Positions 33,350-44,900 of a stretch of 64,000 bases of DNA are shown piece by piece; within the stretch, counting starts at the first letter, position 1; each line of letters starts with the position of its first letter. A model generated the notes under the pieces. That model was not told the DNA's origin and ran no database searches. It was given only the letters and a program-made list of their open reading frames with translations. The translations under genes were made by a program, and so were the position numbers. Source of the stretch: Zopfochytrium polystomum (taxonomy: Eukaryota; Chytridiomycota; Chytridiomycetes; Chytridiales; Chytridiaceae); NCBI GenBank assembly GCA_025765615.1, contig JAIVFJ010000008.1, forward strand, positions 578,372 through 642,371. Reading direction: 5' to 3'.

Positions 33350-33779
33350 ATTTGGTTTGGGGCGGACGTCAGCTCCCTCAAACAGTCGCAAAAGTAAATG
33401 CATTTGACACCCCTCACAGACCGCGATTCTGAAACGAGGGCACGCCGCTCTCCCACGCGAGTGAATCCCACGCGCTCGCTGCGGCCGCGGTCGTCATAAA
33501 CTCGGCGGCGCGCCTCCAGTCGTACCGGCGCAGCTGATCATTTTGGGTTGCGACAGGTGGGCGGAAGGGATTGGGAGGAGAGGGTGTGGGGAGGAGGAGG
33601 CGACACAAAAACAGTGAAAGGCGCGCGTACTTAGAATCCTAGCGTGAGGTGTGGTGGAGCATTCTTTTTTTTTTTTAATTCACCTGGTCGTCATCCTCCC
33701 ACAGCGAGAGCCACGAGCCAGAGAGGGCGGCGGGCGGTGCCGCCGCTGCGTCGTCCGCATCACCGTTGATATCCACCAT
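32028..33779 (-). CDS. Tandem CCCH zinc-finger protein (TTP/ZFP36-like)
   Basis: Family members bind AU-rich elements in mRNA 3' ends and promote decay. Exons: 33684-33779, 33422-33533 and 32028-33280, 486 residues, phases consistent. Finger 1 (about residues 235-262) is C-X8-C-X7-C-X3-H, preceded by YKTVIC. Finger 2 (about 360-388) is C-X8-C-X5-C-X3-H (FKSELCRFYSGTGRCKYGDQ...), preceded by the typical K/R-x-E-L-C lead-in. The 18-residue linker of true TTP proteins is replaced by about 100 residues of Gly/Ser/Ala, so the fingers may not act as one rigid unit. The N-terminus has a short Trp/acidic segment (LSLWEDDDQ) that may recruit partners. The C-terminal 100 residues are Gly-rich. The intron 33281-33421 contains a long (GT)n tract. 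Confidence 0.85.
33289..33346. repeat. (GT)n microsatellite inside a CCCH-gene intron
   Basis: About 29 GT units. It reads as (AC)n on the coding strand, 60-130 nt downstream of the intron's 5' splice site. Confidence 0.95.
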
Positions 33780-33819
33780 TTGGGGACTTAGAAGTGGCAG
33801 TCGCGTGGGCGGCGCGAGC

Positions 33820-33862
<43 letters not shown>

Positions 33863-34157
33863 TGTGAGGACCGGGCTCTGAAGTTGTGCTCTATAGCCTT
33901 GGCGACTTTGGGGAGAGGTGCGGAGGAAGGTGGGAGTAGGAGGAGGTGGTTCCAGGCTCCGAGGACCGGCAGTAAGAGCAAGCAGGCCGCTGCGTATCGA
34001 GCTGATCGGGGGGCGCGCCCGAAGTTCCGCCCCTCCCCCTTTTTTGTTTTTTTTTATTTTTTATTTAACTTAGCCAGAGCTAACAGGGGGTGGCGGGCGG
34101 ACGCTCAGTCTCTTTTCTTTTCTTTGACGAGGATGACGATGATGGTGATGATGATGG

Positions 34158-34188
<31 letters not shown>

Positions 34189-34480
34189 AACGTAGGCTCT
34201 CTCCCCCTTCCCCAACTTCTGATTCCCACACTGCGCTTTCGATTTCGCAAGCACTGCGGGGAAAGTGGAAGAAACGAAGAAAAAAAATGTCTCCCGCACC
34301 ACACAGATCACTGAATCAATGGAACAACAAAAAACGAGAGAACGAGAAAACACGGCGGAAGAAAAAGAAGAGAAAAAAAAAAGAAAAATAAAAAGAAAAG
34401 AGAAAAAGGAAACATTAATTTTAATCAACCCCGCGCATTGGCAGCCATTAGTATTATGTATATTATTGGGCGCTCGCGTG
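33780..34480. repeat. Intergenic region with (GT)n and (GAT)n repeats
   Basis: (GT)n at about 33823-33866, (GAT)n with interruptions at about 34130-34187, and A-rich sequence from 34282 to 34410. No gene. Confidence 0.7.
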
Positions 34481-37400
34481 TCACATGAACGTCCGCAACG
34501 ACCGGTCCAGGCCCGCCGCGACAAGCACCTTTCTTCCCCCTCCCCCACCACCACCACCACTGCCCGTGTGGCGGGACACGTCCTTCGCCTTGATCCTGCG
34601 TTCAAGTGCGCGGCGAGCGTTTGGTTAGCGGGGTTCAGTGGTGTGATGAGTGGGTGCAACGTTTGTTCACTCATCACTCACAGCATTACTATACCCCCAC
34701 TCACAAACACTCCGGCTACTGCCACCCACCCACACCACCCACCAGCACCCCACCCACACACGCATCGCAACACAACTTACCACCGGCACATCGTGACCGG
34801 GCACTTTCGCCCTCCGCCGCCTTCTTCCATGGCCTTCATTTCGGCCCTCTCGAGGTGCGCCGTCGCGACTCGCCAAATGTACACGCCGGTGGCCTCGGGA
34901 GACCCGCGCGGACCGCTGCCCGGCCCGTAAAGAGGCGCACCGCCGCCGCCGCCTCCGCCACCGCCGCCGGGATCGCCCTTTGCGTCCAAGGGGCTGCAAC
35001 CCGTTTCGCCGCCCAGCGAGCCCCATGCCTGTGCGTCGCGCAGTCGCAGGCTGCCGCCTCCGGCTGCTGCTGCTGCTGCTGATGCTGCTGCCGCCGCCGC
35101 CGCCGCCGCTCCGACGGATCTGGTGGACGAAAAGGTCCGGCTATCCCAGCTGCCGCTGTATACAAAGGTCCCGCACGGGCTAAAGCGACCTTCGATCCGC
35201 GTCTGCCCCGAATGCGCACAGGAAAGGGGGCTGTGTGAGTGATCTTATATCGGACGAGCAAAAATTGTCTTACCCCAGAAGGCAGCTCTCTCGAAGAGAA
35301 CACTCGAAGCGTCGTTTCGGACTGGAGATGGAACATTCGCAATTGATTGTCGCAGGACAGCAGGACGACTTGGTCGACTAGAGGGTGCGACGATATGAAC
35401 GAGATGGGGGTTTTGCTGTGGTCGCAAAATAAAAGAGAGTCAGCAAGGCAGGCTTCACTCAAACCCGTCTAACAGAGAGCAGTTTGTTGGAACTCAACTT
35501 GAGCTTGATGTCCTTCAGGTGAATGGTGTGGAGAAGGGTCAAGGTTCGCATCTTGTATATTCGGATTGAGTAGGACAGGGACGCGATGAGCGTCTGGCCC
35601 GCGGTGTCGCCGCAAAAGACAAAGCTGGTGAACGGCTCGTTCGCGTGCACGCTGCTGATGCTCGGCTTGTCGAGACTCGTGTCCCACAGCTTTATTGATT
35701 GATCGCCCGAGCACGACGCCGCCCTTTTGCATCATCCGGCTGTTAGTCGCCATTTGCCTCGTACAAACGTAAAAACCCAGAATATTTAAACAAATAAACC
35801 CATACCTCTCTTCATACCCAGGCACAAAAGCGACTTTCCAAATCACTCTAGTGTGATGTTTCTTCCACGTTCGAACAATGTGGCCTTCCTCCCAGTTCCA
35901 CAACTTCACGTCAAACTCCATATCTGCTGCCAGCAAGTGGTTGGGCAGCGACGGATGGAAGGCAAGCGCCACGACCGGCTTGTGCGTGCCATTGTCCAGC
36001 TGCGTCAGCAACTGGCCGGACCGAGCGTCCCACACAGAGATCCGACGGTCTGAGCGATCGTCACCGCCGGCGCTGGCAGCGACAATGGCACCGCTCGGAA
36101 GCGAAGTTACATCCAGCGCTCGAATATGACCAAACGCCGGTCCTGTGGTCGCAGCAAGAGCAAAGTCTGACGACTCTGCGTCTTTCAATGTGGGAGGCAT
36201 GAGCTTCTGCAAAGTGGAATGTTCCGACGTTAAAACTTTAAGTGCAACCTTCGCATACAAAAAGTTCTGAACTACCTCCACTTCGGATCCAGCACCGTAA
36301 GTTCCGTACGAAGACGAGCTTCCTCTGTCGCCGTCATCGACTTCGCTGCGAGGACCTTTTGAGAGAAAAAATGAGTGTGCTTGGAACGAAAAAAAAAAAA
36401 TAAAAATAAAATAGCACACCTCGGCTTGAATTCCCGCGACTCTTGGCATCGCTGGTCCTCCGAACAACGGTAGGAGCAGCGGTTTGCGGTGCTGCGGTTT
36501 CGGCTTTCCGATGGACGGGGTGCACGGGTGCGTCTGGAGCGCTGCTTTCATTAATTGCACCGCCCGCCCCCTCAACGTCTGCTGCTGGGCCTCCTTTGAT
36601 GCCAACCTTTGTTGGTCTTCTGTGCTGGGTGGTGTGTCCAACCCGGCTTCGCTCCGTCATGGTATCTCCTGCGATCTCTCTGGTAGGTTTCGCAGGAGGC
36701 CTTTTCAAGCTCTCATCAGACGGGACTGCTTGGGACGCGTGCTTTTGCCGCATAGGAAGCCTTGCGCTGCGTATGACCTCTTCACAATCGTGCTCTATTT
36801 TTTCCACTGTGCGAAGAACTTCGCGTCGGAATCCAACGGCCGCAAAGGCATCTGTCAAGCTCGTCACAGGGGGTGGTTCCTTTCGCTCTGGTACCTCCGC
36901 CAACCCGGTCTTCGTCGTCCGAACTGCTGAATCGATTCCGAAATGCGAGTTCAGCACCAAGTGGTGGTTATAGAACGCGAAGGGGTGAGTGCTTGCCGGA
37001 GGCGAAATCCAGAATGCGCTCAGAGCGCTCTCCCAATTCCAAAAAAAGTATGGATTGCCCGTAGGCGGAACGCTTGGAAACGGTGTTATCTGAGAGCGAT
37101 GTCTATGATACTCTTCCAGCCAGCGGAAATCTGCTTCGTAGTTGAGCGGATGGCGAGCCAACAAAAGGAGGCCGTTTACCTTGCCCGACAAAGCTTCCCT
37201 TCTCAGCACCTTTTGCCATCTCTTGCGACACATAGTTTCTCATCACTGAGCATAACAGGTCGTTTGCGCGACGAAATTCCGAAGATTCCATAAGCGTCAT
37301 AAATTGAAATTTCGATAGAACAAAGAGGAGGTCATCGAGTGCTGAGCATTCAAAGCCGGGGGTTGAAAGAGTGTTGATGGTAAGCTTAATTTTAAGTTAC

Positions 37401-38925
37401 TGAAAGACTTACATTCAAGGAGTCTAGCGTCGGTAACAGTTATAAGTCTCTTACTCCGAAGTTCATCAGCAAATGGACTTGAGGGAGGTTAGTATCCTGA
37501 TCAGCACCTAATATTCGGAGAACGCACCGCACCAAATTCCAAGCTGCAACAAAATGGCGCAAGGAAAGGAGGTCTCGCAAGTTGTCGCGAACGGATCTGG
37601 TTTCCGGTTGGGTGACTGCAAGGTTTTGAAGGCTCGTATTCGCGACTTCACCAGACAGGGTCTGAACTGTCCTACTAAGGCCGTGCGCTGTCAAAAACTC
37701 CTTGATTGCACTTATAATCTCCAGATATTTTGGGGAATCGGTGGTGCAATCAACAGCGACTGCCTGCTGAGGGTCGGGAAAAGGTTTTTTTTCGCACCGA
37801 TAAGGTTATTCAAACAAACAATCATTTTCTGTCGATGAAACGAACCGTTTTATGTGCAGCTTGAACTTCTCTTACTACAGCGAGCTTTGCCTCAGCTTCG
37901 GCAACCACGATCTCACTGTTGTCTCCGCTTCGTCCAGACCGCTTACCGCCATCCATTTCCGCTCCAAGGAGTGTGGAAACTTCCTCCACGTGAGCAAGTG
38001 GATGCGTGGTAGTGTGCGCCTTCATTTCGCGTCGTCTTCTCTCTCGCGCAGCCGAGACTGCGTTTGATTGACTCGCCAGTGGCTCCAAGTGCAACGCGGC
38101 TGCCAAAGGTGGAGGCTCCGCAGCGGGTGGTACCGACGAAGTCTCAATCACAGCAGTTGGAAGACTATTGCCGGTGGACGCGACAGACGGTTGTCTCCGC
38201 CCTGGTGGAATCGGAGAGAGCCGTTTTGCGTGACCAGCGGCAACTCTGGGTGTTTGAGGTCGACCTTGAGGAGAAGAATGAGCCGCCGAGCCGTCCTCCA
38301 GTAAAGATTTCATATTTGTTGAAGAGTTGCGGCGATTACCCGGGACGGCAAGCTGTGCGCAACTTTTTGGTTCCACCACTCCTCCAGCCATTGCGCACTC
38401 TTCGTGCGTAGTCTTTGACTCCGTCAAACCCTCGCCCGGGCCGGTGTCTCTCTCTTCAGTTTCAAACTCCGAAAACTCCTCCGCGCTGTCGCTCACGTCC
38501 GATTTGGCCGGCATCGAGGTTCTTCGAACCAGCTCCTTCACCCTCGCGATTTCCTTTTCCCGATCTGTCGTTCCGTTCCACCAAAGGCTTCGTCGCCTTC
38601 CAGATTTGGCTCGTCCAGGACTGGCGGCAGGCAAAATGCTCGTCGACTGTGCAGGGTCGTGGCGTCCATGCGTTGGGGTCACTGGGGAGGCTAGTGGGCT
38701 GAGAGTTGCCATCGTTGGGGTCGACGGCTTGAACGGAGTGACCGACCGTGAATAGCTGAGAGGGGCATCGGTGTCGGTGTCAACGGGCGAGGGAGGTGGG
38801 ATGCATTGCTCCTGACTGTCTTGAACCCGAAGCTCCCTCGTCGTAGGTTGAAATAATTTGGGAGTCACAGGCCGCGAATGGGTTATGGGTAGTGGTGAGA
38901 GTCGCCGAGATGATGATGTCGCCAT
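34481..38925 (-). CDS. LisH and WD40-repeat protein with Ser/Pro-rich N-terminus
   Basis: Ten exons are proposed: 37876-38925 (or from an upstream start), 37455-37766, 37180-37384, 36420-37130, 36276-36355, 35806-36206, 35499-35723, 35274-35415, 34781-35230, 34481-34595. The first exon codes about 350 Ser/Pro-rich residues with many SP sites. Next comes a LisH-like helix pair (SPKYLEIISAIKEFLTAHGL), then a helical region (DDLLFVLSKFQ...FRRANDLLCSVMRNYV) and a Pro/Trp-rich segment. The C-terminal half is a WD40 propeller: FDVKLWNWEEGHIVRTW, SCSGDQSIKLWDTS, SFVFCG..., VVLLSCDNQLRMF, GVYIWRVATAHLE, and a final VLVAAGLDRSLRTFM. C5 at 35226-35230 is one base long for the frame. The architecture recalls WDR91/ARMC9-type LisH proteins, but no firm orthologue is claimed. 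Joining the first exon (strong donor GTA|GTAAGA at 37875) is inferred; otherwise its frame stops at 37822. Confidence 0.7.
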
Positions 38926-40355
38926 CAGCGTCGCCTCGTTAAGGTCACTCTCGTTTCCAAGTTGCTGCTGTGAATGATGTGGATGGGTCCTCAAATCCTC
39001 TTTTGCTAGCGGGACGAGGTGGTGGATCTTCTGCCGCGACGGGTTGGGTCTCGGATTCGCGACCTGAGGAGCCCGATCGAAACGTGAGTCAGAATTGTTG
39101 TCGCTCTTAGAGACTGTGCGAACGCTGGCGCTGGACGGATTAAACGAAAAGGAGATCGTAAAGGGAGTGGGCACTTTTGAATAAGGGAGTCGCGTGGGGT
39201 CGATGAGGGGAAGGTGAAGAAGCGATGGATCGTCTTTTGAGCTTGTTACGACCGAAGATTGCGAATTGTGAACCGCGCGACGATGGAAGGTGGTACTGCT
39301 TTCTGGGCTGGATGGGAATGCATGATGTCACGATGCAGATGGCGCGGGGGGGACGAGGGGGGGCGCTGCAGCCCTTTCCGTACCTTAGCATGAAGACCTA
39401 TACTTTGCGGCTGCTCGTGGATTCCCCGCGTCCAGTCCAGTCCAGTGGGTGTCTGCTTTGCTTCGATTGCGATGCGATTCGAGCGAACGCGACGCTCCCC
39501 GGATCCAAACAAACAGCCCGTCGAAGCGATTGTCACCGCTGTGGCTGCCTGCCGCAGACCGTCGCCGACAAGTTCCGCCGCGATGTTCGCCCTCCGCGCC
39601 TATCCCTCCCGCGTTGGCCTTGCGAAGCGTACAAGCCGGAAAGAGGACCCTCGTCCAGGAGAGACCGTCAGACCAGCGTCGGAGTTTTGGAGGTCTACTG
39701 CTTGCACTGAAGCAGGGTTTGGTTGCAAACACAGAAAGACAAGTTGGGGACCCAAAGCCTTTGTGGCCCAGCGCTGATTGTTTTCGTTGCGCCGGACAGA
39801 CACAGTGAGAGATTGTCCGACACAGCGGGCCACCCTTCTTTCATCCAGCCCAAGAGGAGGAGCTGCGACGGAACACGTCCCTCCCTCAACCCAAATCAAG
39901 GAGCCTCGGCTTCGTCCGAGCCGTCGCCCATTGACCAAGCATCGCATTTATGGATCAAAGTGGTCGATGTCAGGTCCATTTCGGCCAGCAATAGAGGGGG
40001 CGGACGACTGTTTGTGGGGTATGTGGGTGGCCTGCAGCGGGGGGAGGGAAGGAGGTTCATGATAATGAACAAGAAGACCAGTGCGGAGTGCTTTGCAGTG
40101 TGGGTCATAAATCAATGCGGTTGTCGAAGTGGAGCAGGCCGAGTTGGCGTTCGCAAGGAGTCGTCCCTCCCTTGGTTTCCTTCGTCTGCGCGATCTGTTT
40201 TCTCATTCGATTTGTGATTTGTTTTTGGCCCAAAACCATCCTCCCACCACCGCACGCTCCGCCTCCTCCTCTCTTCCCACTTCGCCTCAGCAGCGACCAG
40301 CAACGCTTTACAGCACACAAACACAAACAGCAGCAGCAGCAGCGCAAAACAGCTA
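38926..40355. other. Divergent intergenic region (LisH/WD40 gene and SDR gene)
   Basis: The WD40 gene's first frame stays open to about 39174 and beyond without an ATG, so part of this may be its 5' exon. Plus-strand frames at 39225-39777 read Arg/Pro-rich with no family match. Otherwise nothing was recognised; the promoters of both genes should lie here. Confidence 0.4.
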
Positions 40356-41518
40356 ATGGCTACCTCCACGCCAAAGACCGCCGCTGCCGTGCGCGCCGCA
40401 AACGCAGCCATCGGCAGCCTCGCCGGAAAGAACGTGCTCGTCGTCGGCGGCACGCAAGGCATCGGGGCGGCCGCCGCCCTGCGCTTCGCATCGCTCGGCG
40501 CGTCCGTGACGGTAGCCGGCCGCACGGCCGCCAAGGGCAACGCGGTCGTGGATCGCATGCGCGCCTCGTCGCCGCCGTCCTCCTCTCCCGTGTTTGCGTT
40601 CAAGCCCCTCGACGCTTACTCCATGAAAGCGTGCCGGGAGTTTGCCGACGCGATCGCGGAATCGGAACACGTCAAGGCGAACGGCCTGCACGCGCTCGTC
40701 ATGACGGCGGGGCACTTGCACATTGGCTCTCGTCAAGAAACGAACGAAGGTATTCACCACCCACTGGTTTCCATAGGCCCACAACAAATTTTTTTTGCAT
40801 CGCTTCGCCACCGTGCAGTCGCTATAACTTACAACTGTGTTTTTCGCCACCGCGAAGGGATCGAGAAAGCGTTTGCGCTGAACTACCTGTCCAAGTTTGT
40901 TATCGCAACGCGGCTTTTGCCTGTTCTCACGCGGACCCAGGACGCCCGCGTTGTCTCCGTGCTTGGGGCGGGAAACGCCGGTAGCATAGATCCCAACGAC
41001 ATTCAGCTCAAGTCTGGGTTCAGTTTTATCAAGTCGGCAATCACAACGGGCATTCTGGTTGACATGATGACAAAGGTAGAGACCCTCCTTTGCACCTCGC
41101 TGGGGGGGATCGGCATGGTCAGCAGTAGTAGTAAATCTTCCTGTTGCGCCCCTCTCCACGAATCTGTTCGCCTTGTTTGACTCAGCGCCTTACGAGAGAC
41201 CACAGCAACTCTCTCCGCGGTCCGTCCTTTTACCACACGTTTCCAGGGTTTGTGAACACCGACAATGTGTACAACACTGGGCTGCCGTCGTTTCTGGCCT
41301 TCCCGGCAAAGTTGGCGCTCGGATTCGTTGGAGCAAAGCCCGAGACGATTGCGGAAGAGGTTGTGTACATTGCCACGAGCGCCGAGTTTGGGCCGCTTGC
41401 GAGCGGCGCGATGCTGCACCCGGGGCTGAAGCGAATGAAGAGTTATCCGGCGCTGATGGACGAATCGGCCATCGACAAGATTTGGAGCGAGTCGGCCAAG
41501 TTGGTTGAAGGTCTCTGA
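40356..41518 (+). CDS. Short-chain dehydrogenase/reductase-like protein
   Basis: Exons 40356-40749, 40858-41075 and 41186-41518 give 314 residues. The Rossmann start is clear: VLVVGGTQGIGAAAALRFA (TGxxxGIG type) and VTVAGRT. The N-A-G region appears as VMTAGHLHIG, followed by FALNYLSKFVIATRLLP (the structural Asn). The usual catalytic Y-x-x-x-K reads FSFIK, so the Tyr is Phe. The later segment YHTFPGFVNT matches the P-G motif after the active site. Substrate unknown. With the Tyr lost, it may be a binding or low-activity member, or may use another residue. Introns are short GT-AG. Confidence 0.85.
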
Positions 41519-41568
41519 AGACGACGAACGGTCTAATTTTGTTGTTGTTTGGAGGGAAGTCGCGCGTC

Positions 41569-41593
41569 GGGGGGGGGGGGGGGGGGGGGGGGG
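41569..41593. repeat. G25 homopolymer
   Basis: Twenty-five consecutive G, then T and GGGG. It lies 50 bases past the SDR stop codon and could form a quadruplex. The exact length in an assembly is unreliable. Confidence 0.9.
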
Positions 41594-41776
41594 TGGGGCT
41601 AGCTCTGGTCGTTGGGGGTAGTTGGGGTCGTTGGTGGTCGTGGGTGGTCAAGGTGGTGTTCAGTAGCCAGCCCCTTTTTTTGCGTCATGCCACCCAAAGG
41701 AAGTGGTTCATCTGAAAACCTTTGTCTCCCTCGTGTGCTTTCCTCCATGAGGAAGACAGGACTGGAACAACAAAAA

Positions 41777-41884
41777 AGGAATAATAAAAATAAAAATAAA
41801 AATAAAAATAAAAATAAAAATTGCAGATTCCCGTTAGACCGAGAGACAGAGACAGAGACAGAGAGAGACAGACAGAGAGGGAGG
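41777..41884. repeat. (AAAAT)n and GAGACA repeats
   Basis: About seven AAAAT units (41784-41820) are followed by GAGACAGAGACAG repeats to about 41884, in the leader of the next gene. Confidence 0.8.
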
Positions 41885-41955
41885 AAAAAGAAAACTGCCT
41901 TGCAGCGCTCGCCGCTGCGTTCCCCCGTCATTCATCATCAACACCATCCCATCCC

Positions 41956-44900
41956 ATGAGCAGCGTCGTCTCCACAGCAGCACCGCTGTGGCTGCTGCCA
42001 GAGGATCGGCCGTTACCATCATCACCAGCCCGTCCCGCCGCCTGCTCTCCCTGCACCACCACCACCACCACCACCACCACCACCGCCACCACTACGCGAT
42101 CGCGCCGTTGCAGTCCTAGTCGTCGTGCAGCACCCGGCGGGCCGCCGCCATATTCAACAACAACAACAACAAGGCATCGCCGCCCGCCCCAGGCACCGCC
42201 GGCCCCCATCTTCGCATCGCAGCCACCGGAGATTGGACCGCATCGTCACTCCTCCCCCTCCTCCACTCCTCCCACTTCGTCCTCATCGCCACCACCAACT
42301 TTAGACACTCCCCTTCCTCATCATCGCCTCCCCTTGATATTATCTCGCAAGAGCCGGCTCCGCTGCCTCGCGAAGCTCGCTGTTTTTCTGCTGGTTTGCT
42401 GCATCTCAACCATAACGTGCTTTGACGGAGTGGCTGCCTCCACATTTCCCCAGCCGGGCTACAGCAGCCTGGGAGATGGAAGCTTGCCATTCGCAATCCC
42501 CATCCGTGAGTGGATCTCTACCTTTCTTCTCCACTTCACTTACTCTTATTCGACCACATTCAGACCAACCGGGCAACGCATCCGACTTGGACTACATCTT
42601 TCGAACTCTTCCGACGAGCAATCCTCCTTGGTCGCCCCTAATCTCTCCGGTCGTCAACAGCGCCGGAGATCAGTTTTGGGCCGTATTGGACGCTGGGGGG
42701 TCTGTAAGGCTTGTCTGGATTACGTCGAATGGTGACGGCCCTCGATCATCTGTTTGCGCGACGTATGACGTTCCAGGCACTCACCGCATCAAGAAGGATG
42801 AGTTCGGTCGCTATCTCTTTTTCCTTGGCCTGGGAAGTCGGTCGCGCGACGTTCTCGTGCTTTCTTGGGTTGAATCTGGCTACGCTTCCTCCACATTATT
42901 TGTTTCGGGTGTGAAGGTTGCTGGGTCTGGTTCATTCGGCGACGCCTCGGATCTGTTCTCCTTTTCCACGTCGCCGGACGCTGTGGAATTCGCACCAACT
43001 CTTACGGATGCCGGCGACGCCGTGTTCGCAGCTGCTGAAATCTCTCCTTCTTCTCCTTGTATCTTGAAGGTGGACCTCTCCTCGGAGGATTCGTTTATCT
43101 CTGCATCTTGTCGATCTCTCGGGGAAGCCTACACAGATTCCTTCTACGTTTCTCTTGCTGACAAGGATGGCAAGAACTTGCTCCTTGCGAAAGACGGAAA
43201 AGGGATCATGCTTCCGTTGAATGCTTTCCCTCTTTCAGCTGGTGACGAGTATCATTGGTCGAATCTTCCAAGTTCGACATCTCGACTGCGATTCGCGACT
43301 GGCAGCCCTGGTTTCGTTTTAGCCATTGACTCTGCTGGATCAAGCGTGGTTCTCTACTCGGGTGCCGACCGCTCCAACCAACCGTGGACTGTTTTATGGA
43401 CAACAGATGTATCGAAATCAACAATGCAAAGTCTACCTGCAGCCGTCGACCCGGCCCGCGGCCGCATCTTCATCTGCGGCAATGTGGGCAGTGATGGGAG
43501 CGGCCGAATCGCTGTTTTGGACATGGCATCTGGCGTACTACTTTGGGAAGGAAGCTCTTGCTCAGCCACATCTACCCTAGTGAGCAGCGACACGGGAGAT
43601 CTCCTGACGAGTTCACAGACGGACAAAACCGTGTCGCTTGTTCGGTTCGCACAAGGTGGCGACGACAACTCTCTCCAAGGTACATCAGCATGGACGGTAT
43701 CGGCAGGTGCGGATGGTGAAGCGCTTCCTCCAGTCGTCTGGCAGGACGATTCAAGTGGACAGTCTGTGTTACTGGTTGGATCCAGCTCCTTATCGCTTGG
43801 AAACGGTGACGGAACACCCGGGGGACCAGGTGGAAACAGCGCCAGTGCGTCGAATCCAACTGGTGGATCAAGTTCAACAACCTCTTCGGTCACCCCGTCT
43901 TCAAGCTCTTCTCGCACGACAGGAACTGTGACATCCAGTTCACCACTGTCCTCAAATGAACCGACACGGTCTGGCCCCCAACCCCCAGCAACAACTTCAT
44001 CGGTTGCGGTAGAAGTTAGCAGCAACGGTTTGAGCCCAGGTGTCATCTCCGCTATTGCGATTGCCAGCATTGTCGCCATCATCCTTGTTGCGATTCTTTT
44101 TGTATTTGCTCGACGACGTCAACGAAGTACTGAGCCCAGTAAATCAAATCATACGGAAGTTTATGGAGACAGTGCAACGGATGGCCGCACAACGTCGTCG
44201 CTCGGGGCAGGACCGCGCGACGGATCGTCTCGTGCAGGAGACTCGGGCTCAGAACTGCGAATCCCGGCTCCTCTCTTTTCTCCGTTACCCCTTAGTACGA
44301 ACTCAGACAACCCACAGCAGTTTCAGTATCGACCGATGCCTGGGCTTGCTCCTCTTCCTCAGTCAGCTTCTCCATCTTCGTCTGAGAGATCGGACAAGCG
44401 ACACATCGCGGCGAGGCAGTTTGCGAACGAAGTTCATTCGACACCACCTAACTTGGTCGGGAAGGCTTCAAACCCATCGTTGAACTCGAAACTCTCGTAT
44501 TCAACGGCTCCTATGCAGCCGTGGCAAGTCGAGCAGTGGACCCAGCAGGCAGGAATAGCAGAAGCTGCTCCAGATGTCGCAACTTTTTTGGTTGGCAGCA
44601 CTCCTCATCGGTCGGGAACCGACCCTGTTGATGAACCCAGTTTGGCGGGAGCCAGTTACTCGGCTTACCAGTACCCCCCGCGTCCTGACCTCGACAGTAA
44701 CCAGAACTCAAAACCGTCGCACAACTCTCCCGAGATGGGCGGCCCAGCAATGCAACGAAACAACTCGCCCACAGCAACGACCGTGGTTGGAGACTCACCA
44801 AACACCATTCCCAATACTCTCTCTTCAGTCGTAGCAATTGTTGCCCTTCGAACTGGCACTTCGTCAGCCCCAAGCGTCGAGAGCCAAACAACGGCCTCCA

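Noticed and set aside
31995..33407. 470-residue plus-strand open frame
   Set aside because: Arg/Pro-rich antisense of the GC-rich CCCH gene, whose zinc fingers and introns are clear on the minus strand.
39225..39777. Overlapping 110-160-residue plus-strand frames
   Set aside because: No family-like sequence, several frames open at once, and no convincing splice or start context.
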